From Palsa-504 sp963847965 (lineage in GTDB: Bacteria > Actinomycetota > Actinomycetes > Streptosporangiales > Streptosporangiaceae), in the NCBI GenBank assembly GCA_963847965.1, contig CAWKCG010000039.1:186001-250000 (forward strand): a DNA stretch of 64,000 nucleotides, read 5' to 3'. Shown piece by piece: positions 32,122-40,910 of the stretch. The translations under genes and the position numbers were made by a program. Numbering within the stretch: position 1 is the first letter of the stretch; every line of letters begins with the position of its first letter. The notes beneath the pieces are model-generated. The model was not told where the DNA came from, ran no database searches, and saw only the letters and a list, made by a program, of their open reading frames with translations.

Positions 32122-34359
32122 TCAGGCCAGGAGCCGCCTGGCCGCCGCCTCGATGTCGGTTTCCGACACCAGGACGTGCGTGGCGGCGTCGCCCAGCGGG
32201 ATGAAGCTGTCGGCCGAGGTGACCCGGGCCAGCGTTCCGCGATATCCGGCGTCGGTGAGCTCGGCGATCACCGCTTCGGAGACGCCGCCGGACCGGCGCG
32301 TCTCGTCGACCACCAGGACGCGCCCGGTGCGTTCGGCTTCCGCGCTGAGCTGCTCGGCCGGCAGGGGAGCCAGCCAGCGCAGATCGAAGACGCGCACGCC
32401 GGCCCCGCCGGCGGCGAGGCGCCGGGCCACCCGCAGCGACATGGGGAGCCCGTTCCCGAACGTGACCAGGGTGAGATCGGTCCCGCTGCCGTAACCGCGG
32501 CCGCGCCCGATCGGCGCGTGCTCCTCCGCCCACCGCTGCGGGCTCGCGTAGGGCGACAGCCAGGCGCCGTCGCCGGGCTGGTACAGGTCGCGGGTGTGAT
32601 ACAGCGCGATCGGCTCGAGGAAGACGCAGACGGTGCCGTCGACGTGGGCGGCGGCCAGGCAGGTGCGCAGCATGGGCGCCGCGTCCTGCGCGCAGGCCGG
32701 CACCGCGACCACGAGGCCGGGAATGTCGCGCAGCACGCCGACGGCGTTGTCGTTGTGGAAATGGCCGCCGAAGCCCTTCTGGTAGGCCAGGCCCGCGACG
32801 CGCACCACCATCGGGTTGCGGTACTGGCCCGCGGAGAAGAACTGCAGGCTGGCCGCCTCGCCGCGGAGCTGGTCTTCGGCGTTATGGAGGTAGGCCAGGT
32901 ACTGGATCTCCGGCACCGGGAGCAGGCCGGACAGGCCTGCGCCGAGGCCGAGCCCGAGGATCGCCTGCTCGTCGAGCAAGGTGTCGAAGACCCGGCCGAC
33001 ACCGAACCGCCTGGCCAGGCCCCGGGTCACCCCGTAGACGCCGCCCTTGCGCCCGACGTCCTCGCCGAACACCACCAGTTCGGGGTACGCGGCGAGCGCA
33101 TCGGCCAGGCTGCGGTTGATCGTGTCCGCCAGGGTCAGCGGCCCGGATTCCTCCGGCAGCCTGCGGCCGAAGGCGCCCTCGCGGGCCGGGGGGCTCCCGG
33201 CCAGGGCGGCCCGGCACGCCACCTGGTCGGGGTGGCGCGGCGCCAGCGGGGCGGTGACCTCGGCACGGCTGGCCAGCCTGGGGCGCGTCACGGCCTCGCC
33301 GGCGATCGTCCGGACCCGGGCGCGCAGCGCTTCGTACCGGCTGATGACCTGTTCCGGGCTCAGCAGGCCGGCGGCCACGATCAGGCGCGCGGTCCCGAGC
33401 AGGGGGTCGCGGGCGTAGTCGGCCGCGATCTCGGCCTGGCTCCGGTAGCTGATCTCGGCGTCGCTGCCGGCGTGACCGAGGAAGCGCACCAGCTTCAGGT
33501 GAAGGAACGCGGGCGAGCGGCTGGCGCGGACGTAGGCGGCGGCCGCGGTGGCGGCGTCGAAGCAGGCCACCGGGTCGCGGCCGTCCGCGCCGAAGTAGCG
33601 GAGCGCGGGACGCCCGGAGTACGCCGCGGCGACCCAGCCGTCGGGGGTGCGGACGCTGATGCCCAGGCCGTTGTCCTCGCAGACCAGCAGCAGCGGCATC
33701 GGCAGGCCCTGGTAGGCGGTGCGGCAGGCGGCGTTGATCGCGCCGGCCGCCGTGGAGTGGCTCGTCGAGGCGTCCCCGAAGCTCGCCACCGTGATGGCGT
33801 CCGCGGGCCAGGGGGACGGAACGCCCAGCTTGCCGGCCCGCCCGGTGGAGAACGCGATCCCCACGGCCCGCGGCAGGTGCGACGCGATCGTGGACGTCTG
33901 CGGGATGACGGCCAGGGCATGGTTGCCGAACACCTTGTGGCGCCCGCCCGCGATCGGCTCCTCGGCGGCGGCCACCAGCCCGAGCAGGACGTCCCGCAGC
34001 GGCTCCGAGCCGGGCACCTGCGCGGCGCGGGCCAGGTAGAAGGCGCCGGAGCGGTAGTGGAGCAGCGCGGGATCGGTGGGGCGCACGGCCGCCGCCACGG
34101 CGGCGTTGGCCTCGTGGCCCGCGGAGCCGATCGTGTAGAAGCCGTGACCCTCGGCGCGCAGGTACCGTGCCGCCAGGTCGAGGTGCCGGCTGCCGGCCTG
34201 GGCGTCGAACAGCGCGATGGCCTGCTCGCCGGTCAGCGTGGTCCCCGGCGTGACGGGCGCGGCCGGGTCGGCCGGGCCGGCCTGCCCGTCGCCCGGCAGG
34301 TCGGCGACGGCGGACAGGAACCACTGGTCGAGTTCTTCTTCTCCGGTGAGCTCCGGCAT
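32122..34359 (-). CDS. 2-oxoacid dehydrogenase E1, alpha and beta subunits fused
   Basis: The 745-residue protein begins with an E1 alpha part (about 35-390): HYRSGAFYLARAA, the ThDP/Mg motif FGDASTSHSTAAGAIN ... CEDNGLG, and EISYRSQAEI. The E1 beta part (about 408-745) starts LTLADTINRSLADALAAYP, with VFGEDVGRKGGVYG, FDTLLDEQAILGLGLGAGL and RVLVVDETRRSGG. It decarboxylates a 2-oxo acid and would pass the acyl group to a lipoyl E2. No E2 or E3 gene is in the window. As the last gene of the Amadori-type cluster, 20 bases after the aldehyde dehydrogenase, it probably handles a 2-oxo acid from the released amino acid. The substrate is not determined by sequence. Confidence 0.88.
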   Translation of the reverse strand: MPELTGEEELDQWFLSAVADLPGDGQAGPADPAAPVTPGTTLTGEQAIALFDAQAGSRHLDLAARYLRAEGHGFYTIGSAGHEANAAVAAAVRPTDPALLHYRSGAFYLARAAQVPGSEPLRDVLLGLVAAAEEPIAGGRHKVFGNHALAVIPQTSTIASHLPRAVGIAFSTGRAGKLGVPSPWPADAITVASFGDASTSHSTAAGAINAACRTAYQGLPMPLLLVCEDNGLGISVRTPDGWVAAAYSGRPALRYFGADGRDPVACFDAATAAAAYVRASRSPAFLHLKLVRFLGHAGSDAEISYRSQAEIAADYARDPLLGTARLIVAAGLLSPEQVISRYEALRARVRTIAGEAVTRPRLASRAEVTAPLAPRHPDQVACRAALAGSPPAREGAFGRRLPEESGPLTLADTINRSLADALAAYPELVVFGEDVGRKGGVYGVTRGLARRFGVGRVFDTLLDEQAILGLGLGAGLSGLLPVPEIQYLAYLHNAEDQLRGEAASLQFFSAGQYRNPMVVRVAGLAYQKGFGGHFHNDNAVGVLRDIPGLVVAVPACAQDAAPMLRTCLAAAHVDGTVCVFLEPIALYHTRDLYQPGDGAWLSPYASPQRWAEEHAPIGRGRGYGSGTDLTLVTFGNGLPMSLRVARRLAAGGAGVRVFDLRWLAPLPAEQLSAEAERTGRVLVVDETRRSGGVSEAVIAELTDAGYRGTLARVTSADSFIPLGDAATHVLVSETDIEAAARRLLA

Positions 34360-34379
34360 CGGTCGTTCCTGCTGGCGCG

Positions 34380-35939
34380 TCAGTCGGTGAGGCGGAACGA
34401 GTCATCCGCGGCCAGCTCGGCGACATCCATCTGCGCCTTCTGGAGCGATCCCGAGTAATCCCAGTTCATCGACTGCCAGCGGGTGAACTGGTCCAGGACC
34501 CAGACGCCGGACTGGCGCGACCCGTTTCCCGACTTGCCGTTGCCGCCGAACGGCAGGTGCGCTTCCGCGCCGGAGGTGGAGTTGTTGATGCTGACCATGC
34601 CCGCGGAGACGCCGCGGCGGAACCGGAAGGCCTCCGCCGGGTCGCGGGTGTAGATGGACGACGACAGCCCGTAACCGGGTGCGTTGGCGAGCCGGATCGC
34701 CTCGTCGAGATCCCGGTAGCCCATCAGCCCGATCAGCGGGCCGAAGGTCTCCTCGCGGAAGAGCGCGTCCTCCTCCCGCAGGCCCGCCACGACCGTGGGG
34801 TGGTAGAAGATCCCGGCCTCCGGGTCCCCGAGGAAACCGTCCCGGGGGTTCTCTGCGGTGATCCGGCCGGTGCCGGTCGAGCCGAGCAGCCGGTGATGCG
34901 GCCGGATCCAGGTCAGGTACTCCTCGAACCGGCGGCCGAACCGAGCGCTGAGCATCGGGCCGTAGACGACGTCGCGGAACGGGTCGCCGACCGCCGCCTG
35001 CCTGGTCGCCTGGTCGAGCTTGGCGGTGAACTCCTCCCGCACGTCCTCGTGCGCGATCACCGTGCCCAGCGAGGTGCAGCGCTGGCCGGCCGTGCCGAAC
35101 CCGGAGAACAGCGCGGCCGCCACCGCCAGGTCGACGTCCGCGCTCGGCGTGACGACCATCGGGTTCTTCCCGCCCAGCTCCAGGCAGGGCGACTGCAGGT
35201 GCCGGCCGGCCAGTTCCCCGATCCGCGCGCCGACCTTGGTGGAGCCGGTGAACCCGACCTTGTCCACGCAGCCCTCGCCGAGTGCTAGCTCGAGGCCGGC
35301 GAAGGCCTGGTCCCCGTCGGCCAGCACCAGGTTCAGCACGCCGTCGGGCAGGCCGCCCCCGCGCACCAGCAGTTCGAACAGCGCCCTGGCGCTGGCGGCG
35401 GCGTACTCGGCGGGCTTCCAGATCACGGTGTTCCCGCAGAGCAGGGCCGGGACGAGGTACCAGGACGGGACGGCCACCGGGAAGTTCCCCGCGGTGATCA
35501 CCGCCACGACGCCGACCGGGTTGCGGAAGGTGAACAGCTGCTTGTCGGGCATCTCGCTCGGCACGGTCTGGCCGTAGAGCCTGCGCCCCTCGCCCAGGAA
35601 GAAGTCGCAGGTGTCGACGATCTCGCGGACCTCGCCCAGCGCCTCGGCGTAGGGCTTGCCGATCTCCCTGGTCACCAGGGCGGCCAGCGCCTCCGCGTTC
35701 GCCTCGACCAGCCGGCCGAGGTTTGCGATCGCCCGGCCGCGGACCGGGGCGGGCACGTCCGACCAGGACCGCTGCGCGGCGCGCGCCGCCCGCGCCGCCT
35801 CGGCGAACGTCTTCGCGTCGCCGAGCGCGACCTCGGCTACCACCTCGCTGACCCGGGCCGGGTTCACCGACTGGAGCTGTCCGCCCGGCGCCCCCGCCAC
35901 CTCGTTCCCCGCGATCACCGACGCGACGTTACGGTTCAT
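34380..35939 (-). CDS. NAD(P)-dependent aldehyde dehydrogenase
   Basis: The 519-residue enzyme starts at ATG 35939 (MNRNVAS; an earlier in-frame codon at 35948 is possible). ALDH motifs are in order: NPVGVVAVITAGNFP, the general-base Glu in CLELGGKNPMVV (about 265), the nucleophile Cys in FGTAGQRCTSLG (about 300), ETFGPLIGL near 400 and the C-terminal LPFGGNGKSGNG. FGTAGQRCT is common in ALDH7/aminoadipate-semialdehyde-type enzymes. It oxidises an aldehyde to the acid. Its start overlaps the lacI-like gene by 11 bases. Context with a ketimine-reductase-like protein suggests a lysine- or ornithine-derived semialdehyde, which is inference. Confidence 0.88.
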   Translation of the reverse strand: MNRNVASVIAGNEVAGAPGGQLQSVNPARVSEVVAEVALGDAKTFAEAARAARAAQRSWSDVPAPVRGRAIANLGRLVEANAEALAALVTREIGKPYAEALGEVREIVDTCDFFLGEGRRLYGQTVPSEMPDKQLFTFRNPVGVVAVITAGNFPVAVPSWYLVPALLCGNTVIWKPAEYAAASARALFELLVRGGGLPDGVLNLVLADGDQAFAGLELALGEGCVDKVGFTGSTKVGARIGELAGRHLQSPCLELGGKNPMVVTPSADVDLAVAAALFSGFGTAGQRCTSLGTVIAHEDVREEFTAKLDQATRQAAVGDPFRDVVYGPMLSARFGRRFEEYLTWIRPHHRLLGSTGTGRITAENPRDGFLGDPEAGIFYHPTVVAGLREEDALFREETFGPLIGLMGYRDLDEAIRLANAPGYGLSSSIYTRDPAEAFRFRRGVSAGMVSINNSTSGAEAHLPFGGNGKSGNGSRQSGVWVLDQFTRWQSMNWDYSGSLQKAQMDVAELAADDSFRLTD

Positions 35940-37041
35940 CGGACCCATCCCATTCCGTTGGTACTCCCGTGCTCGCCCTGACGACCAGCTCGGTGGGCAG
36001 CACGATCCGGCGCTTCGGTTGCCGGTCCCCCTTGATCCGCGCGAACAGCCTTTCTCCGGCCGTCCGGCCCATCAGCAGCGGGGACTGGGCCACGACGCTG
36101 ATCTGCGGTTCGACCATAACCGTCCAGTCCAGGTCGTCGAAGCCCAGCAGCGAGATCCGGTCCGGCACCTTGAAGCCCTCGGTCTTCGCGGCCAGGAAGA
36201 TCCGGCGCGTCGACTCGTTGTCGGTGGCAAACACGGCGGTAGGCCGCCACGGCGAGCGGAGCAGCCTGCGCGCGGCGGCGTCGGCCTCCTGCACGCGGTC
36301 GCCGACGATCCACGTGATGGCATCACGCGATACCGGTGCGCCGTGCGCGGCCAGCGCCCGCAGGTACCCCCTGATCCGCTCGATCGACGGGCGGTTGGCA
36401 CCAAGCACCACCCAGGAGCCCTTGCTCTCGTCCGGCGTGATCTCCGGCTGCTCGGCGGCGCTGATCGAGGCCAGCAGGCCGATCCGCTGGTGTCCGAGCT
36501 TGAGCAGATGGGTCACCGCGGCGTGGGCGGCATTCTCGTTGTCGACCACAACGCTGTCGCAGTCGAGTTGCGGCAGGTCACGGTCGAGCAGGACCACCGG
36601 CACGCCCTGGGCGCGCGCGTCGGCCAGGTGATCGCAGTGGGTGACCGAGGCGGGCGCTACGACCAGCCCCTCGACCTGCTTGTCGAGCAGCGTCCGCACC
36701 GCCCGCTGCTCCAGGTCCAGGCGCTCGTCGCTGTTGGTGAGGATCGTCTCGTAGCCCTCGCGGTGCGCCACGTCGCAAATGCCGCGCATCGCCTCGGCGA
36801 AGTACGGGTTGGCGATATCCGACCCGACGAATCCGATGCTGCGGGTGCTGCCCGAACGCATGCTGCGGGCGACGACGTTCGGCGAGTAGCCCAGCTCCCT
36901 CGCGGCCGCCTGCACCCGCTCGCGAGTCTGCTCTCCGACATAGCCGTAGCCGCCCAGCGCCCGGCCGGCTTGCGCTACCGACACTCCGGCGTGACGCGCC
37001 ACGTCGGAAACGGTCGGACGGCGGGGTCGGCCCTGTTCCAC
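35929..37041 (-). CDS. LacI-family transcriptional regulator of the fructosamine-type cluster
   Basis: The 370-residue regulator is taken from GTG 37041, which has AGGGACGGGG just upstream; an in-frame GTG at 37074 would add 11 residues. The N-terminal LacI helix-turn-helix reads TVSDVARHAGVSVAQAGRAL, with hinge YSPNVVARSMRSG. The ligand domain has the usual SIGFVGSDIANPYFAE, ILTNSDERLD, LLDRDLPQLDCDSV and the VFATDNES and LLGFDDLDWTVM passages. It is embedded in the cluster it probably controls. Two GAGAACG(A/T)TCTC palindromes upstream of frlB match the AACGTT core typical of LacI-family operators. The inducer is probably a sugar phosphate or fructosyl amino acid. Confidence 0.9.
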   Translation of the reverse strand: MEQGRPRRPTVSDVARHAGVSVAQAGRALGGYGYVGEQTRERVQAAARELGYSPNVVARSMRSGSTRSIGFVGSDIANPYFAEAMRGICDVAHREGYETILTNSDERLDLEQRAVRTLLDKQVEGLVVAPASVTHCDHLADARAQGVPVVLLDRDLPQLDCDSVVVDNENAAHAAVTHLLKLGHQRIGLLASISAAEQPEITPDESKGSWVVLGANRPSIERIRGYLRALAAHGAPVSRDAITWIVGDRVQEADAAARRLLRSPWRPTAVFATDNESTRRIFLAAKTEGFKVPDRISLLGFDDLDWTVMVEPQISVVAQSPLLMGRTAGERLFARIKGDRQPKRRIVLPTELVVRASTGVPTEWDGSDEP

Positions 37042-37096
37042 TAGTCCCCGTCCCTTCGCGAGGCGACGCGGCACAGCTTAGCCGGGAGATGGGGAG

Positions 37097-38074
37097 TCAG
37101 AACTCCACCATCTTTCCTACGGCCTGCGCGGCGGCGAGTTGCACGACCGCCCAGGCGAGCGAGGCGTCCTGGACCCCGAGGCCGGTGCTGTGGAACAGCA
37201 CCACGTCCTCGGCTGCGCCTCGGCCGGGCCTGCGCCCGGCGATCACCTCGCCGATCGGCGCGGCCTCGGCAGGCATCCCCCGTTCGCGGGCCTCGACCAG
37301 CATGCCGCAGTGCGACATCGCCTTGACCGGATCGTCGGCGAAGGTGGCGTCCGCCCGGACGGTGGCGGCGAGGTCGAGTTCCCGGCGCCCCGGCTCGTAG
37401 CTGCCCACGGTCAGCACGGTGGTGCCGGCGCGCAGCCAGCTTCCGCGGACCACCGGCTCGCGGCTGCTGGTGGCCGTCACGATGATGTCGGATGGCCCGG
37501 CCACACAGGCCGCCGTTCCCGCCGCTGCGGCAGGAACGCCCAGCTCGGCCTGCAGTCCGGCGGCGAGGTCGGCGCTGCGCTGCGCGGAGCGGCTGAACAC
37601 CCGGATCTGCGACAGGGCCCGGACCGCGCCGATCATCCGGGCCGCCTCGCGCGCCTGCACGCCCGCGCCGATGAGCCCGAGCCGGGACGCATCCGGGCGG
37701 GCGAGCACTTCGGCTGCGGCGCCGACTCCGGCCGCGGTCCGCAGCGCGGTCACGGCGGCGCCGTTCAGGCAGGCCAGCGGTTCCCCCGTGACCGGCCGCA
37801 AGACCATGACGACCGCCTGCACTGCCGACAGGCCGCGCGCGGCATTGCCGGGGACCTGCAGGCCGAACTTGCACGTCACGCCGGTCAGGTTCATGATCGC
37901 GCCGGTATGGGCGAAGGTCAGCGAGTCGTCTGCGGGGTCCCGGGACGAAATGAGGCCCGAGGCGGTTACCCGGCCGTCGGCCACGGCCACGAAGGCGGCC
38001 CGCTGGGAGTCGATGGCGGCGCGCGGCGGCAGCACGGACCGGATCTCGGCCTCGCCGAGGACGAGCAGGCTCAT
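37097..38074 (-). CDS. Ornithine cyclodeaminase / mu-crystallin (ketimine reductase) family
   Basis: The 325-residue protein starts at ATG 38074 (MSLLVLGEAEIRSVLPP). It has the family's LVNGA-like region LACLNGAAVTALRTAAGVGAAAEVLA. The NAD motif is LGLIGAGVQAREAARMI (about 131-147), and ITATSSREPV-type sequence (VTATSSREPVV) and DDPVKAMSHCG also appear. Members are ornithine or lysine cyclodeaminases, alanine dehydrogenases, or reductases of cyclic ketimines such as piperideine-2-carboxylate. The specific reaction cannot be read from motifs. Placement between an amino-acid importer and an aldehyde dehydrogenase in a fructosamine cluster favours handling a basic amino acid such as lysine or ornithine. 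Confidence 0.87.
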   Translation of the reverse strand: MSLLVLGEAEIRSVLPPRAAIDSQRAAFVAVADGRVTASGLISSRDPADDSLTFAHTGAIMNLTGVTCKFGLQVPGNAARGLSAVQAVVMVLRPVTGEPLACLNGAAVTALRTAAGVGAAAEVLARPDASRLGLIGAGVQAREAARMIGAVRALSQIRVFSRSAQRSADLAAGLQAELGVPAAAAGTAACVAGPSDIIVTATSSREPVVRGSWLRAGTTVLTVGSYEPGRRELDLAATVRADATFADDPVKAMSHCGMLVEARERGMPAEAAPIGEVIAGRRPGRGAAEDVVLFHSTGLGVQDASLAWAVVQLAAAQAVGKMVEF

Positions 38075-38132
38075 CGTGGCCGCGACCGTCCCGGTCGGCG
38101 CCGGGAGCCGACGCGCACGCGCGGGCGCGCGC

Positions 38133-38900
38133 TCACGAAACCCGCGCCAGGAAGGATCTGGTCCGGGGGTGACTGGGGTTCCCCAGCACCTCGGCCGGGC
38201 GGCCGGCTTCGACGATGTCCCCGTCATCCATGAAGATGACCGTGTCGGCGACCTCCCGGGCGAAGCCCATCTCGTGGGTGACCACGATCATGGTCATGCC
38301 GTCTTCGGCCAGGTCCTTCATGACGGCGAGCACCTCGCCGACCAGTTCCGGGTCCAGCGCGGAGGTCGGCTCGTCGAACAGGATCAGCTTGGGGTTCATG
38401 GCCAGGGAGCGGGCGATCGCCACGCGCTGCTGCTGGCCGCCGGAAAGCTGGTCAGGGTAGGCGTCGGCCTTGTCGGCCAGGCCGACCCGCGCCAGCAGCA
38501 CGCGGGCGTCGGCGATGGCGGTCTGGCGCGGCGTCTTCTTGACGATCACCGGCGCCTCGATGATGTTGGCGAGCACGGTCTTGTGCGGGAACAGGTTGAA
38601 GCTCTGGAACACCATGCCGATGTCGCGCCGCTGGTCGGCCAGCTCCCGGGGCCGCATTTCGTGCAGCTTCGTGCCGTGCACCGCGACGCCGACCGGACGG
38701 CCCGCCACGTAGATCATGCCGCCGTCGATCTTCTCCAGCCGGTTGATGCACCGCAGCAGCGTGGTCTTACCGGATCCGGACGGACCAATGATGCAGCAGA
38801 CCTCCCCGGCCGACACCTCGAAGCTGATGCCCTTGAGCACCGGGACGTCGTGGAACGATTTCCGCACCCGGTCGACGATCACCAGAGGCTCGCCGGTCAC
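38133..38900 (-). CDS. Polar amino acid ABC transporter ATPase (GlnQ/HisP type)
   Basis: The 255-residue ATPase starts at GTG 38900, overlapping the permease stop by 4 bases. Walker A is IGPSGSGKTTLLRCINRLE, with Q-loop GMVFQSFNLFPHKTVLANI, signature QLSGGQQQRVAIARSLAM, Walker B LILFDEPTSALDPELVGEVL and switch VVTHEMGFAREVAD. All are textbook for the polar amino acid uptake family. It energises uptake with the adjacent permease. The substrate is inferred to be a fructosyl amino acid because of the deglycase and kinase genes upstream. Confidence 0.93.
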   Translation of the reverse strand: MTGEPLVIVDRVRKSFHDVPVLKGISFEVSAGEVCCIIGPSGSGKTTLLRCINRLEKIDGGMIYVAGRPVGVAVHGTKLHEMRPRELADQRRDIGMVFQSFNLFPHKTVLANIIEAPVIVKKTPRQTAIADARVLLARVGLADKADAYPDQLSGGQQQRVAIARSLAMNPKLILFDEPTSALDPELVGEVLAVMKDLAEDGMTMIVVTHEMGFAREVADTVIFMDDGDIVEAGRPAEVLGNPSHPRTRSFLARVS

Positions 38901-39856
38901 GGCGCGGCCTTCGGAACCGAGCCCGGCCAGGCCGGCATCAACCGCCACCGCGAGCCAGGCCGGACCGCCGTGTCGCCCGGCCGGCCGCGGTGGCCGCGGC
39001 GCAGCCGCTTCTCGATCACGTGCTCGATGACGGTGAGGATGGTGGTCAGCACCAGGTACCACAGGGTCGCGACCAGGAGCAGCGGGATGGTCTGGTACGT
39101 GCGCGCGTAGATCTCCTGGGCCGAGTAGAGCAGGTCGGGCAGGGCCAGCACGCTGACCAGCGAGGTGAACTTCAGCATCGATATGGTGTCGTTGCCGATG
39201 GGCGGGATGACGATCCGCAGCGCCTGCGGCAGCACGATGCGCCGCATCACCTGCCCGCCCGTCATGCCGAGCGAGTTGGCCGCCTCGACCTGGCCCCTGG
39301 GCACCGCCTGGATGCCGGCCCTGATCATCTCCGCCGCGTAGGCGCTCTCGGTGAAAGCCAGGCCGAGCAGGGCCGCGGTGAACGGGGTGATGAGGCTGTT
39401 CGTCTGCCAGGAGATGAACGTCGGCCCGTACGGCACGCCGACCGCCACCTTACTGACCAGGGACGCCAGGTTGTACCAGAAGATCAGCTGCACCAGCGGC
39501 GGTATCCCGCGGAAGAACCAGATCCAGGCCCAGCTGATCTGCTGCAACAGCACGTTGCCGGATAGCCGCATCACCGCCACGACGATGCCGATGGCCAGCC
39601 CGACCAGCATGGCGAGCAGCGTGAGTTCCAGGGTGAGCGCGATGCCCGACAGGATCGTGTGCGAGAACAGGTACTGCCCGACCACGTTCCACTGCAGGTT
39701 CGCGTTGGTGATCAGCATGTGCAGGAACATGGAGGCCAGCAGGAGCGCGATCACCGTGCCGACCCATTGCATGGGCCGGGGCGTCCTCGCGATGTCCTTG
39801 GCGTCGAGCTGCCGCAGCGGGTCGCCTGCGTCGGGCTTGGTGGCGTGCGAATACAT
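38897..39856 (-). CDS. Polar amino acid ABC transporter permease (HisM/GlnP type)
   Basis: The 319-residue protein has a cytosolic N-terminus, a hydrophobic segment (WVGTVIALLLASMFLHMLI), and the His/Glu/Gln/Arg permease core. The core shows ILSGIALTLELTLLAMLVGLAIG, FFRGIPPLVQLIFWYN and the EAA loop AAEMIRAGIQAVPRGQVEAANSLGM-type sequence (core: VEAANSLGMTGGQVMRRI). The last helix is followed by a Pro/Arg-rich tail of about 45 residues overlapping the ATPase region. The gene lies after a 13-base-pair perfect hairpin that separates it from the binding-protein gene. One permease probably works as a homodimer. Confidence 0.92.
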   Translation of the reverse strand: MYSHATKPDAGDPLRQLDAKDIARTPRPMQWVGTVIALLLASMFLHMLITNANLQWNVVGQYLFSHTILSGIALTLELTLLAMLVGLAIGIVVAVMRLSGNVLLQQISWAWIWFFRGIPPLVQLIFWYNLASLVSKVAVGVPYGPTFISWQTNSLITPFTAALLGLAFTESAYAAEMIRAGIQAVPRGQVEAANSLGMTGGQVMRRIVLPQALRIVIPPIGNDTISMLKFTSLVSVLALPDLLYSAQEIYARTYQTIPLLLVATLWYLVLTTILTVIEHVIEKRLRRGHRGRPGDTAVRPGSRWRLMPAWPGSVPKAAP

Positions 39857-39882
39857 CAGCGCCTCCTCCTGGGAAGGTGGAC

Positions 39883-39914
39883 GCGGGCGCGGCCGGGTCC
39901 TCGGCCGCGCCCGC
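39883..39914 (-). terminator. Strong hairpin between binding-protein and permease genes
   Basis: A perfect 13-base-pair G/C stem (39883-39895 with 39902-39914) closes a 6-base loop in the 81-base gap between the two genes. Such intercistronic hairpins commonly protect the binding-protein message and attenuate downstream transcription, giving an excess of binding protein. There is no U-run. Confidence 0.65.
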
Positions 39915-39937
39915 TCCGGGTCATCCCGGGCCTTTCA

Positions 39938-40900
39938 CTACCCGTTGGGGTTGCTCGCCGTGGCCAGCATGCCCTTGCTCACCAGGCCCACGATCCCCCA
40001 CTTCGACATGATCTGCTGGTATACGCCGTCGTTGATGAGCTGCTGGAGCGCGTCAGCCAGAACCGTGCCCAGCGGGTCACCCTTTCGCACTCCGATGCAG
40101 TTATAAACCGGGTTGACCACCAGGGTCGATAGCGCCATCTTGGGCTGCTGGCTGACCAGGTAGCCGAGGTCCACCGAGCCGGCCGCGGTCAGCTGCGCCC
40201 GGCCGGAAAGCACGGCCAGGTCGGCGGCGGTCTGCGTGGTGTACTGCTGGAGCGTGATGCCCGCCTTGCCCGCGGATGTGCAGACGCTCTTGCTCTCGCC
40301 CTGCAGGTACTGGTAGTCGAAGGCGCCCGTGAGCACCGCCACGCTGCGCCCGCAGAGCTGGTTCAGCGCGGTGATGTTGATCCCGCTGGACTTGAGCGCC
40401 GCGTACCCTTCACCCTCGCTGTCCTCCGGGATGAAGCTCAGCACCTGGAGCCGCTGCGTGGTGATGCCGAAGGAGGCGTATCCCACGTCGAAGCGGCCGT
40501 TGCCTATCCCGGGCAGGATCGCGTCGAAGCTGGTCGGGGTGTAGGTGAACTTCAGGTCCAGCACGGCCGCCATCGCATGGGCCAGGTCGACGCTCCATCC
40601 GGTGAGCTGGCCGTTCTGCAGGAATTCGTCCGGTGGCCAGTCGTTGAAGACGGCGACCTTGACGCCATTGGCCCGGTACTGGGCCGGGACCGCATTGTGC
40701 AGGGCGGCGTCCTCGGTGACGCCCGGGTAGGTAGCGACCACCGGGGCTGCCGCGGCGCCGCTGCTCGGCGAAGTGCTCGCCGAGCTGCTCGATGAACTGC
40801 TTGAACTGCAGGCCGAGATGGCCATCGCCAGCGCGACGGTCACCGCTGCCGCCACCAGGCGCACGGTCCCTCTTGATCTTCGGGCAGTCGTAATCGGCAT
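39938..40900 (-). CDS. Polar amino acid-type ABC transporter substrate-binding lipoprotein
   Basis: The 320-residue protein (ATG 40900 after GAGGTGAAGAG) has a signal peptide ending in a lipobox (MAISACS, Cys near residue 32) followed by a long Ser run. The mature part is a type II solute-binding domain of family 3: VKVAVFNDWPPDEFLQNGQLTGW, then SVDLAHAMAAVLDLKFTYTP, GRFDVGYASFGITTQR and a final GVRKGDPLGTVLADALQQLI. Family members bind amino acids or opines. The presence of frlB and frlD just upstream suggests the ligand is an Amadori compound, similar in logic to opine uptake. The exact ligand is inference. Confidence 0.9.
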   Translation of the reverse strand: MPITTARRSRGTVRLVAAAVTVALAMAISACSSSSSSSSSASTSPSSGAAAAPVVATYPGVTEDAALHNAVPAQYRANGVKVAVFNDWPPDEFLQNGQLTGWSVDLAHAMAAVLDLKFTYTPTSFDAILPGIGNGRFDVGYASFGITTQRLQVLSFIPEDSEGEGYAALKSSGINITALNQLCGRSVAVLTGAFDYQYLQGESKSVCTSAGKAGITLQQYTTQTAADLAVLSGRAQLTAAGSVDLGYLVSQQPKMALSTLVVNPVYNCIGVRKGDPLGTVLADALQQLINDGVYQQIMSKWGIVGLVSKGMLATASNPNG

Positions 40901-40910
40901 GCTCTTCACC

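Noticed and set aside
32041..34458. 805-codon plus-strand frame opposite the E1 gene
   Set aside because: Arg/Gly/Ala-rich antisense shadow; the minus strand has complete E1 motifs.
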